Assembly (NCBI RefSeq): GCF_011043735.1
Contig: NZ_JAAKGV010000006.1
Location: 62,001-126,000 of the forward strand
DNA: 64,000 nt
Source: Methylobacterium sp. DB0501
GTDB taxonomy: Bacteria; Pseudomonadota; Alphaproteobacteria; Rhizobiales; Beijerinckiaceae
Direction: 5' to 3'
The position numbers were made by a program, and so were the translations under genes. The notes beneath the pieces are model-generated. The model searched no databases, had not been told where the DNA came from, and worked only from the letters and a program-made list of their open reading frames with translations. Shown in pieces: positions 8,457 to 16,851 of the stretch (position 1 is its first letter; every line of letters starts with the position of its first letter).

Positions 8457-9119
8457 TCAGAGGGGGCGGGAACCGTGCGCGGGGGCGGCGTCGAGCCCCT
8501 CCGCGAAGCTGTCGAGAAGGGGGAGGTCGCGTTCGAGGCGCGGGCGGTCGACCGGGTCGCCGCCGTAGGACATCGCGATCCCGCCGCGCCGGTCGAAGAC
8601 CAGGACCTGCGGCGGCGGCTCCGGCAGCAAGGCTGACGGGTAGCGCAGCATCGCCACGAGCGACGCGGTCCAGGCCGCGTCGCCGGCAAGGAACCGCAGC
8701 CGCGTATCCGCGCCGACGGTGCCCTCGACGAAGGTGCGCAGGGCCGGCACGTCGTTCGTCCTGCCGCCCGTCGTCGCGTCGTCGAGGGAGACCGCCAGGA
8801 ACACCGCGCGGTCGCGCATCGGCTCCGGCAGGGACTTGGCGACCCGGTCGAGGTCGAGAGCGCGGGTGACGCAGACGATCGAGCAATCGGGCGCCACGAA
8901 GGCCACCACGGCGATCCGGTCGCGGAGATCGGCGGGGCTCACGGTCGCGCCGCGCTGGTCGATCCGCCGGGCTCCGGCCGATGGCCAGAGCAGGGCGTCC
9001 AGGTCGCTCCGCGGCGCCGCCGCAGGGTTCGTCCGCGGCTCGACCGAGGCGGTGCTGGGGATGCCCCAGAGGGGCAGGCCGGCCATGAAGGCGGCCACGT
9101 ACTTGAATCCCGGCCACAT
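8457..9119 (-). CDS. SCO1/SenC-like copper chaperone/thioredoxin-fold protein
   Basis: The 220-residue protein has an N-terminal hydrophobic segment (KYVAAFMAGLPLWGIP), suggesting membrane anchoring or export, followed by a thioredoxin-like domain. It has the SCO-type CxxxC motif (APDCSIVCVTRA, near residues 98-102) in the position that binds copper in SCO proteins. The distal histidine that completes the copper site in classical SCO1 is not evident, since the region near residues 185-200 lacks a His. It could therefore be a redox partner rather than a copper donor. It is upstream of, and co-oriented with, the copper radical oxidase, which argues for a maturation role. The divergent upstream side is a 600-base non-coding stretch. 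Confidence 0.75.
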   Translation of the reverse strand: MWPGFKYVAAFMAGLPLWGIPSTASVEPRTNPAAAPRSDLDALLWPSAGARRIDQRGATVSPADLRDRIAVVAFVAPDCSIVCVTRALDLDRVAKSLPEPMRDRAVFLAVSLDDATTGGRTNDVPALRTFVEGTVGADTRLRFLAGDAAWTASLVAMLRYPSALLPEPPPQVLVFDRRGGIAMSYGGDPVDRPRLERDLPLLDSFAEGLDAAPAHGSRPL

Positions 9120-9220
9120 GGCTCGATTCCGTCAATCCATCGCTGAGTTGTCCCAGTGGCGAACCTGACGCAGGGGCGTTTAAAACCCGTAATGAGGCGC
9201 GGATAACGAATCATGACCTT

Positions 9221-9257
9221 GTTGCACCAGAGATTCGAGCGCTCCAGCGGGTGCAAC
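9221..9257. promoter_or_regulatory. Inverted repeat upstream of the SCO/copper-oxidase genes
   Basis: GTTGCACC at 9221-9228 and GGTGCAAC at 9250-9257 are perfect 8-bp inverted arms separated by 21 bases, about 100 bases upstream of the start at 9119. Arm centres are 29 bp apart, near three helical turns, compatible with a dimeric regulator. The regulator is unknown. Confidence 0.35.
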
Positions 9258-9477
9258 TTGCAGTATATTTTTGTGACTAGGCCGTCAGGATTAATGAAAT
9301 ACGGATGTTTCTGCTAGAAAGTGCAGAGATCGTCCGGAACCGGGGGCGCAGCAGGGGCGATCGGTGCGGGGCAGGGGATTGCCGGAACGGTCGCCCGCAG
9401 ATCTGCGACGCGCCACCTCCCCGCTCGGGATGGTGGCAAGGCTGTGTGGGGCCAGGAAGAAGTGCAGGTTTCACACG

Positions 9478-9552
9478 ACGACCGACCGATCGCGTCGCGA
9501 TGCGGACATCGGCTTCGCTCAGGCGCCGCGCAGGCTGGCGATACGAACTGCA
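9478..9552 (+). repeat. Dispersed repeat copy
   Basis: This is the plus-orientation copy of the element found on the minus strand at 2843-2926, sharing the GATGCGG core, the TCGGCTTCGCTCA run and the GGCTGGCGATA motif but lacking the inserted hairpin. The 18-mer at 9495-9512 is identical to the minus strand at 2970-2987. Confidence 0.6.
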
Positions 9553-9718
9553 GGCCCAGGGACAAAATCCATCGAAGCCCAAGCGCAAGATTTCCGCTCC
9601 CGGCCGGGCGAGCGAAACCGAGAGTTATTTTGACCTCAAGAATAGTCGCTGATATAGTCTTGGGTCGCCCGGCGCACGAGGAGAGGGCATGATGCGAGAG
9701 GACCCGCCATGCGCCGCG

Positions 9719-10669
9719 CTATTCCTTGTGCGCGAACAGGTACGTCCCGCTCGCCAGTTCCAGGTTCTTCCGGTCGCTCAGCTGCGTCACGTAGGGCTCG
9801 TTGAGGAGAGAGAGCGGGTCGGCGGTGAAGTCGGAGAGACGGCGCGACAGGAAGCGCTTGCGCACGTCCGGCGGCAGTCCGGCGGCCCAGGACTGGATCA
9901 TCCAGGTCAGGCTCCAGATCGGCAGGAGCGAGGCCGGGACGTATTGGTGGTCGACCGCGAGGTGGTCGGCGAACAGGTTGCGCAGGCCCTCGCCGGTCAT
10001 GTTGTAGTAATGGTGCGGATAGCCGTGCAATGGCTGCAGGAACGGCACCGCGCAGACCAGGCGCCCGCCGGGCTTGAGCACCCGGGCGATCTCGCGGGCG
10101 CAGGCGAAGGGATCGCGGACGTGCTCCAGCACCGCGATCGAGATCACCCCGTCGAAGCTGGCATCGCGGAAGGGCAGCACCTCGCCGATGCCGAGCACGT
10201 CGGTCGTGTCGTAATCGGCGATCTCGAGGTTGACGACGTTGGCATAGTAGCGGTCGCGCCGGCCGGCGCCGCAATCGAGGACCAGCCCGTCGGGATTGGC
10301 CTCGATCAGCTCCTGGACATGGCCGTCATAGGCGTTCTGCGAGACGTTCGGGCTGTCCTCGGCGCCCGACAAGGCCCGCAGCGCCTCGCTCAGGTAATCG
10401 TATTTCTCGCCGATGCGGCGGTGGGGCAGGTCGTCCCGCATCAGCGGCGCCAACCGCGCGAGCTTCTGCGCCCGCATGGCGTCGAGCCCGTCGGGCAGGC
10501 GGCTCTGGCGCCGGCCCTGGCGCAGGCCGTGACGCTCGAAATGCGCCCGGCCGCTGGCGAGCCGGCCCTCGCGCACCGCGAGCTGGATGTCCGGGTTGGC
10601 CGCGAGGTAATCGGCCTCGCGGAAGGTCGCCGCCGTTGCCGGCTCGACCATGTCGAGAGAGGGGACCAC
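9719..10669 (-). CDS. Class I SAM-dependent methyltransferase
   Basis: The 316-residue cytosolic protein has a methyltransferase core near residues 125-230: motif I VLDCGAGRRDRYY, an acidic residue after the next strand (NLEIADYDTTDV), PFRDASFDGVISIAVLEHV typical of the Methyltransf_11 class, and LKPGGRLVCAVPF. About 60 N-terminal residues (DYLAANPDIQLAVREG, FERHGLRQGR) form a helical module often seen before methyltransferase or glycan-related domains in alphaproteobacteria. The substrate cannot be deduced. The start is GTG 10669, with an internal ATG at codon 7 as alternative. Only 3 bases separate it from the upstream hydrolase gene, so the two are probably co-transcribed. Confidence 0.8.
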   Translation of the reverse strand: MVPSLDMVEPATAATFREADYLAANPDIQLAVREGRLASGRAHFERHGLRQGRRQSRLPDGLDAMRAQKLARLAPLMRDDLPHRRIGEKYDYLSEALRALSGAEDSPNVSQNAYDGHVQELIEANPDGLVLDCGAGRRDRYYANVVNLEIADYDTTDVLGIGEVLPFRDASFDGVISIAVLEHVRDPFACAREIARVLKPGGRLVCAVPFLQPLHGYPHHYYNMTGEGLRNLFADHLAVDHQYVPASLLPIWSLTWMIQSWAAGLPPDVRKRFLSRRLSDFTADPLSLLNEPYVTQLSDRKNLELASGTYLFAHKE

Positions 10670-10672
10670 GGG

Positions 10673-11221
10673 CTAGAGCGCGCGCAGGAAGCCGGCGAAG
10701 CGCATCAGCCCCTCGGGCCAGGGCCCGTGCCCGCTCTCGGCATTCAGGTGGCCGGACTCGCCGGCATCGACGAGTTCCGCCCCCCAGGCGGCGGCGAACT
10801 CGGCCGCGCGGTCGTAGGCGGTGTAGGGGTCGGTGCGGCTCGTCACCAGGACCGACGGGAAGGGCAGGGGCTCGCGCGGGATCGGCGCGAAGGCGCGCAA
10901 GACGGCGGGCGTGTCCGGCCGCTCGATGTCCGGGAGCGCCACCAGGAAGGCGCCGGCGACCGCGCCCTTCGGCAGAGAGGGCGCCGCCTGGGCGCAGGAG
11001 ACGACGCCGAGGCTGTGGGCGACCAGCACCACCGGCCGGTCCGCCGCCTGCACCGCCGCGATCACGGCGTCGCGCCAGGCTTCGGGCTCCGGATGGTCCC
11101 AGCTCTCCTGGGTCACGCGGCGTGCGGTCGAGAGCCGCTCCTGCCAGCGGCTCTGCCAGTGGTCGGGCCCGGAACTGGTGTAGCCCGGGACGACGAGGAT
11201 GTCGCAATCGGCCGATTTCAT
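10673..11221 (-). CDS. RBBP9/YdeN-type alpha/beta hydrolase
   Basis: The 182-residue small serine hydrolase begins with the family signature ILVVPGYTSSGPDHWQSRW. It has the nucleophile elbow AHSLG near residue 69, the SRTDPY aspartate region near 128, and the C-terminal histidine in SGHLN near 157. Length and motifs match the RBBP9/YdeN family (DUF1234-like serine hydrolases) of largely unknown physiological substrate. It directly precedes the methyltransferase gene in a tight pair. Confidence 0.88.
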   Translation of the reverse strand: MKSADCDILVVPGYTSSGPDHWQSRWQERLSTARRVTQESWDHPEPEAWRDAVIAAVQAADRPVVLVAHSLGVVSCAQAAPSLPKGAVAGAFLVALPDIERPDTPAVLRAFAPIPREPLPFPSVLVTSRTDPYTAYDRAAEFAAAWGAELVDAGESGHLNAESGHGPWPEGLMRFAGFLRAL

Positions 11222-11275
11222 GCCGCACCGTTACAGGGCGGACGCCGCAGCGTCGAGACCCGCCCCCCGACTCGG

Positions 11276-12397
11276 CTACTCCGCGGCGAGCGGCGGGACG
11301 GCCGGGGCCAACCCCGAGAGCGCGGGGCCGACATGGAGCGCGAGCCCCGCCGAGGCGAGGTTCTTCAGCTTGGCCTCGACCTCGATGTCGCACCAGGCGA
11401 GGTGGCGCGCCGTGTAGTCGTTGAAGGCCCGGTTCCACATCATGTCGGAATGGGCGGCCAGGTCCCGGCCGTTGAGGCCGGCTTCGGTGAGGCCTGCGAA
11501 ATCCGGCAGGGTGTCGGGATCGTGGCCCGGCAGCACGTCCTCGCGCGAGACGCTGACATGGCCGATCGGACGCACTCCGCGCCAGGAGTCGATCACCCGG
11601 GCGATCCGCGGGTCGTCGGGCTCGATGTAGCCGCCGCGGCTGTGGATCCAGTGGTGGTGCAGGTCGAGCACCACCGGCACCCTGTCGGCGAGGCGCAGGA
11701 CCTCGTCGAGGCCGAAGGCCGATTCGTCGTTCTCGACCGTGACGAGGTCGCGGGCGACCTGCGAGACCCGGTCCAGGTTCTCCCGGAACGCCGCGACCCC
11801 GGGGTCGCGGGCACCGACATGGATGTTGACATGGGCGCCGTGCGGGTGCCAGCCGCCGTCATAGCCCATCATCGCCATCACCTCGGCGTGGTAGTCGAGT
11901 TCGGCGATGCCGTTCTCCAAAGCCGCCGGGTTGCGGCTCGCCAGGATGCAGAACGGTCCCGGATGCATGCTCAGGCGGACGCCGCCGGCCCGCGCCGCCT
12001 CGCCGACCGCGGCCAGGCCCGCCTCGATGGCGCGGCGGAACGCCGGATCGGCGTAGAGGCCGCGCACCTCCGGATGGGTGTAGCCGGGCAGGATCGAGCT
12101 TGCGAGGCGAAGCAGGCGCTCCAGCGGCGGGCGGTCCGCCACCCAGGCGACCTGCCGCCCCATCGCCGCGAGATTGTGGGTCACCACCGCGACCAGCTTC
12201 TCGCGGGCCGCCGGCGGGTCCAGGCGGCGCAGATGCGCGATCGTCACCGTGGTGACGTTCATCGTCATCGCGGCGTCCTTGGCCGCCTTGAGGGTCTTGT
12301 GCCGGCCGGGCTCCTCGTCCGGGATGAACTTGCAGCAGAAGCCGAGGCGGGGGCCGGGCGCGGGGCGGGAGCCGGGAGCGGTGGAGGCGGAGATCAT
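11276..12397 (-). CDS. uvsE: UV damage endonuclease UvsE/UvdE
   Basis: The 373-residue enzyme nicks DNA 5' to UV photoproducts in an alternative excision repair route. It has the TIM-barrel layout of UVDE: an opening strand PRLGFCCKFIP, then metal-binding stretches rich in His/Glu (HPHGAHVNIHVG, VTVENDES, VVLDLHHHWIH, GHVSVSRED). I start it at ATG 12397, 21 codons before PRLGFCC. A longer frame reaches 12508 but would run through a terminator hairpin. The C-terminal tail after KNLASAG is longer than the minimal family core. It reads leftward behind the DUF3618 gene cluster but is separated from it by a terminator. Confidence 0.88.
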   Translation of the reverse strand: MISASTAPGSRPAPGPRLGFCCKFIPDEEPGRHKTLKAAKDAAMTMNVTTVTIAHLRRLDPPAAREKLVAVVTHNLAAMGRQVAWVADRPPLERLLRLASSILPGYTHPEVRGLYADPAFRRAIEAGLAAVGEAARAGGVRLSMHPGPFCILASRNPAALENGIAELDYHAEVMAMMGYDGGWHPHGAHVNIHVGARDPGVAAFRENLDRVSQVARDLVTVENDESAFGLDEVLRLADRVPVVLDLHHHWIHSRGGYIEPDDPRIARVIDSWRGVRPIGHVSVSREDVLPGHDPDTLPDFAGLTEAGLNGRDLAAHSDMMWNRAFNDYTARHLAWCDIEVEAKLKNLASAGLALHVGPALSGLAPAVPPLAAE

Positions 12398-12456
12398 GGC
12401 CGACAACGCGGCGCGGGGCGCCCAGGGTCCGGGCGGGAAGCCGGAGGGGAGCCAAG

Positions 12457-12487
12457 AAAAAAGCCGGCTCCGCAGGGCCGGCTTTTT
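12457..12487 (-). terminator. Intrinsic terminator with symmetrical A/T flanks
   Basis: AAAAAAGCCGGC, an 8-base spacer and GCCGGCTTTTT form a stem flanked by A-run and T-run on both strands, so it can terminate in either direction. Functionally it ends the leftward transcript of the four-gene cassette at 12640-15032 before uvsE begins at 12397. Confidence 0.85.
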
Positions 12488-12573
12488 CCAGGAGACCTGA
12501 TCGCTCAAGCGGCTTTCCCCACTCTCGACCTCATCCTGAGGCGTGAGCGAGGCGATCCGGAGCGCCCGTCGAG

Positions 12574-12598
12574 GCAGGCCGATCGCCGATCGGCCTGC
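12574..12598. repeat. 25-bp perfect palindrome
   Basis: GCAGGCCGATCG at 12574-12585 and CGATCGGCCTGC at 12587-12598 are perfect arms around one base, located 40 bases after the stop of the gene ending at 12640. The preceding CCTCATCCTGAGG-like run resembles intergenic palindromes common in this group. Confidence 0.5.
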
Positions 12599-12639
12599 AC
12601 CGCAGGGTGACGTTGCGGGTCGGCGCAGCGGCGCCCCGC

Positions 12640-13470
12640 TCAGTGCGTCTGCCGGCCCGGCTCGCCGGTGCCCGGCTGGTCCGGCTGATTCATGCCCGGC
12701 TGGCTCTTGCGCAGCTCGTCCGAGGCGGCGTGGGCGGCGGCGACGGCGGCGTCCTGGGCCTGGTCGAGGGCGCTCTCGACGAACTGGCGGCCGCGCTCGG
12801 TCGCCTCGCGGGCATAGCGCAGGCCCTGGTCGCGGACCTCGTCGGCGTAGGGGCCGACGGTGCGGTCCTCCTGGCGGGTGCGCGGCAGCAGCGCGCCGAG
12901 CAGCATGCCGGCGGCGAGCCCCACCACGCCGACGAGCACCGGGTTCTCGGTCACGAAACGCTCGACGGCGTTCTGGCCCTGCGCCAGCCGCTCGCTGCCG
13001 CGGTCGCGCAGGTCGGCGTAGCGCTGCGAGCCGGTCTCGATCCGGTCGCTGGCCCAGTCGCGGGCGCGATCGAGCGTTTCCGAGCTACGGCCGCCGACGG
13101 CGCCGTAGGTCTCGCTCGCCTGGGCGTGGGCGCGGTTCACCGCGTCGCTGGCGCCCTGCTTCAGCCGGTCGGCGGCGGCGTCGGCCTTGGCGCGCAGCTG
13201 CTCGGCGGTCTGGCTGATGCGGTCGCCGATGGCGGAGGCCGCGTCGCGCACCTGCTCGGAGGCGTCGGACGCGACGTCCTTCACCGTGTCGGCGGCGTCC
13301 CGGGCGGTCTTTTCGGCGGTGTTCGCCGCACGGCCCGCCGCACCTTGCGCCGCGTCGAGGTTCTGGCGGACCGTGTCGTGATCCTGGTGCAGGTTGCGCT
13401 CTGGACCGGTGGCGGGGGTGTGGGCCGAGGGCGCGCCCGGGTTGGCCGGATTGATGGTGTGCTCTGCCAT
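12640..13470 (-). CDS. Coiled-coil/apolipoprotein-like envelope stress protein with one membrane segment
   Basis: The 276-residue protein starts at ATG 13470 with GGAG 10 bases upstream. It is almost entirely alanine/glutamine/charged helix. Residues about 40-130 carry repeating A-x-x-x-A-x-D heptad-like patterns (AANTAEKTARDAADTVKD) like LEA or apolipoprotein-type proteins. A single TM helix lies near residues 180-197 (PVLVGVVGLAAGMLLGALL). I recognise no enzymatic domain. It is the last gene of a four-gene leftward cassette and is likely a membrane-associated stress protein, inferred from composition and neighbours (trehalose synthase is divergent). Confidence 0.65.
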   Translation of the reverse strand: MAEHTINPANPGAPSAHTPATGPERNLHQDHDTVRQNLDAAQGAAGRAANTAEKTARDAADTVKDVASDASEQVRDAASAIGDRISQTAEQLRAKADAAADRLKQGASDAVNRAHAQASETYGAVGGRSSETLDRARDWASDRIETGSQRYADLRDRGSERLAQGQNAVERFVTENPVLVGVVGLAAGMLLGALLPRTRQEDRTVGPYADEVRDQGLRYAREATERGRQFVESALDQAQDAAVAAAHAASDELRKSQPGMNQPDQPGTGEPGRQTH

Positions 13471-13566
13471 GATACGGATACTCCGAGGCAGGGTGCGACG
13501 GTCGCGTCGGACTCCTGCGGCCAATCGAGACATCGAGGGGAGGGCGCCGGCGCGGGCCGGCGCCCG

Positions 13567-13962
13567 TCACATCCGTAGGCCGTCGGCGACGCGGTCGGCG
13601 GCGGGGTGGGCGGTCGGCCGGTCGGGGTCGTAGACCCGGGCCGCGCCGGTGTTCAGCACCGGCACCGCCTCGGCGCCGTTCATCGTCGCCTCGAGATGCT
13701 GGCGGCGCTGCGACTCGCGGGCGACGCGGTGGATGAGCCAGCCCACCCCGGCGACGATCAGCATCACCGGCACCGGGTTGCGCCGCACCGCCTCCAGCGC
13801 CCCGTCGTAGAGGCCGCTCGCCGGCGATTGCCGCACCGTGCCGAGCATCTCGTCGACCAGGCTGGCCGGCGACAGCCGGCCCTGGATCTGGTCGATGGTC
13901 CGGTCGAGGCGGGCCCGGGTCTCCTCGATGTCGTGTTCGAGCTCGTTGATCGACTGGGTCAT
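13567..13962 (-). CDS. DUF3618 domain protein
   Basis: The 131-residue protein begins with the DUF3618 signature MTQSINELEHDIEETRARLDRTIDQIQGRLSP, followed by one TM helix (PVPVMLIVAGVGWLIHRVA) and a short cytoplasmic tail. The family has no established function but commonly sits beside holin-like DUF1469 proteins. Its start codon overlaps the stop of the upstream gene (ATGA at 13959-13962), showing translational coupling. Confidence 0.85.
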   Translation of the reverse strand: MTQSINELEHDIEETRARLDRTIDQIQGRLSPASLVDEMLGTVRQSPASGLYDGALEAVRRNPVPVMLIVAGVGWLIHRVARESQRRQHLEATMNGAEAVPVLNTGAARVYDPDRPTAHPAADRVADGLRM

Positions 13963-14384
13963 CCCGATACCCTCTCGGACAGGACCCTCGCATCCTGGCG
14001 CACCTGGCGCGTGGTGCGGGTCGGCGCCAGCGTGGACAGGGACATCGCGCTGCGGCCCCACAGGGCGAGCCCGATGCCGATCGCCAGGAACACCGCCCCG
14101 ACGATCAGGGCGGCGAGCGCCTCGGACTGGACCACCGTGGCGAGCCACTTCACCAGGGCGTCGGTGAGCACCAGGAGGGCGACCACGGCGAAGACCGCGG
14201 CCCCCACCATCATGCCGAGACCGAGGAACAGCGACCTCAGGTTGTTCGACATCTCGGTGCGGAAGAGGGCGATCTCCTTGCGGGCGAGATCGGTGGTCTC
14301 GCGCAGGGCATCACCCAGGAGGGCCTGGATGCTGCCGGGCGCGGCGGGGCCGCCATTCGGGCGGCCGGTCGAGGGGTCGGCCAT
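13959..14384 (-). CDS. Holin-like DUF1469/YqjE family membrane protein
   Basis: The 141-residue protein has a soluble N-terminal helix (LLGDALRETTDLARKEIALFRTEM) and two hydrophobic segments (about residues 52-75 and 86-108), as in the Actinobacteriophage-holin-like/YqjE family. Despite the family name it is not evidence of a prophage; such genes are normal chromosomal neighbours of DUF3618. It is 15 bases after the preceding gene and overlaps the next. Confidence 0.85.
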   Translation of the reverse strand: MADPSTGRPNGGPAAPGSIQALLGDALRETTDLARKEIALFRTEMSNNLRSLFLGLGMMVGAAVFAVVALLVLTDALVKWLATVVQSEALAALIVGAVFLAIGIGLALWGRSAMSLSTLAPTRTTRQVRQDARVLSERVSG

Positions 14385-14399
14385 CGCGACGTCCTCCGG

Positions 14400-15032
14400 T
14401 CAGGCCGAGTAGCGCGGGCCGGCCGCGCCGGTGCGGTACGGGTCGGGGCGGGCGGTCTCGGGCTCGCTGTGGGCGCCGGGCACGTCGCGGTAGCCCGCAT
14501 CCCGCGGGGTGAACGAGTCGGCCGTCCGGTCGACGGTCCTGCGGGCGCGCGCCTGCGCATCGCGGAAGGCCTCGCGGCCGTCGAGCACGTGGGCGGGCTG
14601 CGCCGAGGCCCGGATGAAGCGGGCGGCGAGGAATCCGGTCAGGAAGGTGGCGACGGCGACCGCCGCCGGCCGGCGCCGGGCCACCGACTCGATCTCGCTG
14701 TAGAAATCCTCGAAGCTGCGCTCGCGGATCGAGCCGGAGAGCTGCTCCAGGCCTTCCGCCGCGCTGTCGAAGAACGCCTTCACGTTCGGCTGCTGATCGA
14801 GCTTGCCGCCCGAATCGCGCAGGGCCTGGGCGAGGTCCGAGACCGACTGGGCGGCGTCGCCCTTGCGGCGGTCGACGTAGCCGTGGACCTGCTCGCGGGC
14901 GGATTCCACCAGGCTGAAGCCGCGTTCCATCGCGACGTCGCCGAGCTGGCGCACGTCGTGGCGCAGGTCGTTCCAATCCGTCGGGCGCCCATCGTCGGCC
15001 CGGTGCTGTCCGTTCTCGTAACCCGCGCTCAT
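14400..15032 (-). CDS. Hypothetical membrane protein, first gene of the envelope cassette
   Basis: The 210-residue protein starts at ATG 15032 with GGAG 8 bases upstream. The N-terminal half is hydrophilic helix (DVAMERGFSLVESAREQVHGYVDRR); one hydrophobic segment lies near residues 123-141 (RRPAAVAVATFLTGFLAARF); the tail is charged and Pro/Asp-rich. It resembles proteins annotated as nutrient-deprivation-induced in related bacteria, but I cannot assign it with certainty. It leads the leftward four-gene unit and is divergent from otsA. Confidence 0.6.
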   Translation of the reverse strand: MSAGYENGQHRADDGRPTDWNDLRHDVRQLGDVAMERGFSLVESAREQVHGYVDRRKGDAAQSVSDLAQALRDSGGKLDQQPNVKAFFDSAAEGLEQLSGSIRERSFEDFYSEIESVARRRPAAVAVATFLTGFLAARFIRASAQPAHVLDGREAFRDAQARARRTVDRTADSFTPRDAGYRDVPGAHSEPETARPDPYRTGAAGPRYSA

Positions 15033-15344
15033 CAGAGGTGCTCCATCCTTCACGGCGCGGCGGGCGGGCCGGAACGGCCGCCGCGCCGACCACATGCGAC
15101 GATATTGCGGGTAACAGCAGCCAAGGCGCCCGGTTCCGGCCTTAACCGAGGACGAATCGCGGCGGGATTCCTGTGGAGCGCCGGGCACAGCCGGTCCGGG
15201 TGCGGCGCCGCCTCGATTCATCGGAAGGGTTGACCAAATCCCCGGGATCGCGCTTGCTCACCGCGCGTTTTCTCCGTCGGGGGCGGATGGACGCGGCGAC
15301 GTTCCCGCCCCACAAGGTCCGTGCAGCCGGAGTCCATACCCGCC
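15033..15344. promoter_or_regulatory. Divergent intergenic region between the envelope cassette and otsA
   Basis: About 310 bases separate two divergent stress-type units. No sigma-70 consensus stands out. Both promoters must lie here, so co-regulation by a general stress sigma factor is possible but not visible as a clear motif to me. Confidence 0.35.
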
Positions 15345-16778
15345 GTGTCACGCCTCATCATCGTGTCGAATCGCGTCGCCGTCCCGGATGCGGGCTCCAA
15401 GGCGGTCGCGGCCGGCGGGCTCGCCGTCGCCCTGAAGGAGGCCTTCACGGCCTACAAGGGGCTATGGTTCGGCTGGAGCGGCAAGATCACCGACAACCCG
15501 TCCTCGGAACCGGTCATCGCCGACCGGGGCCGGGTACAGTACGCGGTGATGGACCTCTCGCCCCAGGACCACCGCGAGTATTACAGCGGCTTCGCCAACC
15601 GGGCGCTCTGGCCGATCATGCATTACCGCCTCGGCCTGGCGGCGTTCTCGCGGGCCGACTATGCCGGCTACCAGCGGGTCAACCGCATCTTCGCCCAGGC
15701 GCTCGCCGGGCTGATCGAGCCGGGCGACCTGATCTGGGTCCACGACTACCACCTGATCCCGCTCGCCTCCGAGCTGCGGGGCCTGGGCGTCTCGAACCCG
15801 ATCGGCTATTTCCACCACATCCCGTGGCCGTCGGGCGAGGTGTTCAACACCCTGCCGGCCTCGACCGAGCTGCTGCGCGCCGTCTGCGACTACGACCTGA
15901 TCGGGCTGCAGACCGACAGCGACGTGTACAACCTGTCGCGCAACCTCGTCGACGAGCTCCGGGCGATCCCGCTCGGCGGCGGCTCGCTGATGGTCGACGG
16001 GCGCCGCACCCGCATCCGCAGCTTCCCGATCGGCATCGACGTCGACGGCTTCCGCCAGGCCGCCGAGCGCGCCGGCATGAACCGCACCGTGCGCGACACG
16101 GTGGCGGGCCTGCGCACCCGCAAGCTCCTGATCGGCGTCGACCGGCTCGACTACTCGAAGGGCGTGCCCGAGCGGATGGAGGCGGTGGAGCGCTTCTTCG
16201 CCTCCAACCCCGACCAGCGCGGCAACGTCGTGTTCCTGCAGATCGCCCCGAAGTCGCGCACCGAGGTGCCGGAATACGAGCAGCTCAGCCGCGACGTGAA
16301 CGAGGTGCTCGGCAACATCAACGGCTCCCTCGGCGAGCCGTCCTGGACGCCGATCCAGTACGTCACCAAGGCCTATCCCCGCGCGGTGCTGGCCGGGCTC
16401 TACCGCGCCGCCCGGGTCGGCGTGGTGACCCCGATGCGCGACGGCATGAACCTCGTCGCCAAGGAATACGTCGCCGCCCAGAGCGACGACGATCCGGGCG
16501 TGCTGGTGCTGTCGAAATTCGCCGGCGCCGCCCGGCAGATGCCCGAGGCGCTGCTGGTGAACCCCTACGACCGGTTCGAGGTGGCGGAGGCGATCCGCGC
16601 GGCGCTCTACATGCCCAAGGCCGAGCGGGTGGAGCGCTGGAAGCCGATGTTCGAGCGCATGGCGCGCGAGGACGTGGATTGGTGGGCGAGGAGCTATCTC
16701 GGCGAGCTGGAAGGTTTTCGCACCGTCGAGCGCGAGCCGCCGGCGGAGGCGGAGGCACGGCAAGGCACCACGCCCTGA
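15345..16778 (+). CDS. otsA: Trehalose-6-phosphate synthase
   Basis: OtsA (GT20) joins UDP-glucose and glucose-6-phosphate to trehalose-6-phosphate, a step in osmoprotectant synthesis. The 477-residue protein starts [13 protein letters not shown] after a GTG and has the family motifs: [43 protein letters not shown] and [16 protein letters not shown] chose GTG 15345, which gives the usual OtsA N-terminus and has GGAG 12 bases upstream. GTG 15321 would add 8 residues. No otsB phosphatase gene is adjacent, so it must be elsewhere. The divergent envelope-stress cassette fits an osmotic or desiccation response. Confidence 0.95.
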   Translation: MSRLIIVSNRVAVPDAGSKAVAAGGLAVALKEAFTAYKGLWFGWSGKITDNPSSEPVIADRGRVQYAVMDLSPQDHREYYSGFANRALWPIMHYRLGLAAFSRADYAGYQRVNRIFAQALAGLIEPGDLIWVHDYHLIPLASELRGLGVSNPIGYFHHIPWPSGEVFNTLPASTELLRAVCDYDLIGLQTDSDVYNLSRNLVDELRAIPLGGGSLMVDGRRTRIRSFPIGIDVDGFRQAAERAGMNRTVRDTVAGLRTRKLLIGVDRLDYSKGVPERMEAVERFFASNPDQRGNVVFLQIAPKSRTEVPEYEQLSRDVNEVLGNINGSLGEPSWTPIQYVTKAYPRAVLAGLYRAARVGVVTPMRDGMNLVAKEYVAAQSDDDPGVLVLSKFAGAARQMPEALLVNPYDRFEVAEAIRAALYMPKAERVERWKPMFERMAREDVDWWARSYLGELEGFRTVEREPPAEAEARQGTTP

Positions 16779-16851
16779 CCCCTCCCGTCACTGCGGGGTA
16801 GGGTTCGCGCGCGGCGCCCGACGAGCTGTTTCCGTGAGACGTCGGAGGGGT

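Larger units (their letters stand above)
9120..9718. other. Intergenic region with AT-rich promoter-like DNA and a repeat
   Basis: Six hundred bases without a convincing gene. 9170-9320 is markedly AT-richer than its surroundings and probably carries the promoter of the SCO/copper-oxidase pair reading leftward. It contains the inverted repeat at 9221-9257. The dispersed repeat copy occupies about 9478-9552. The short frames here overlap these elements and lack good ribosome sites. Confidence 0.5.

Noticed and set aside
13959..14384. The holin-like protein as evidence of a prophage
   Set aside because: There are no other phage genes, integrase or attachment sites. DUF1469/YqjE proteins are common chromosomal partners of DUF3618.
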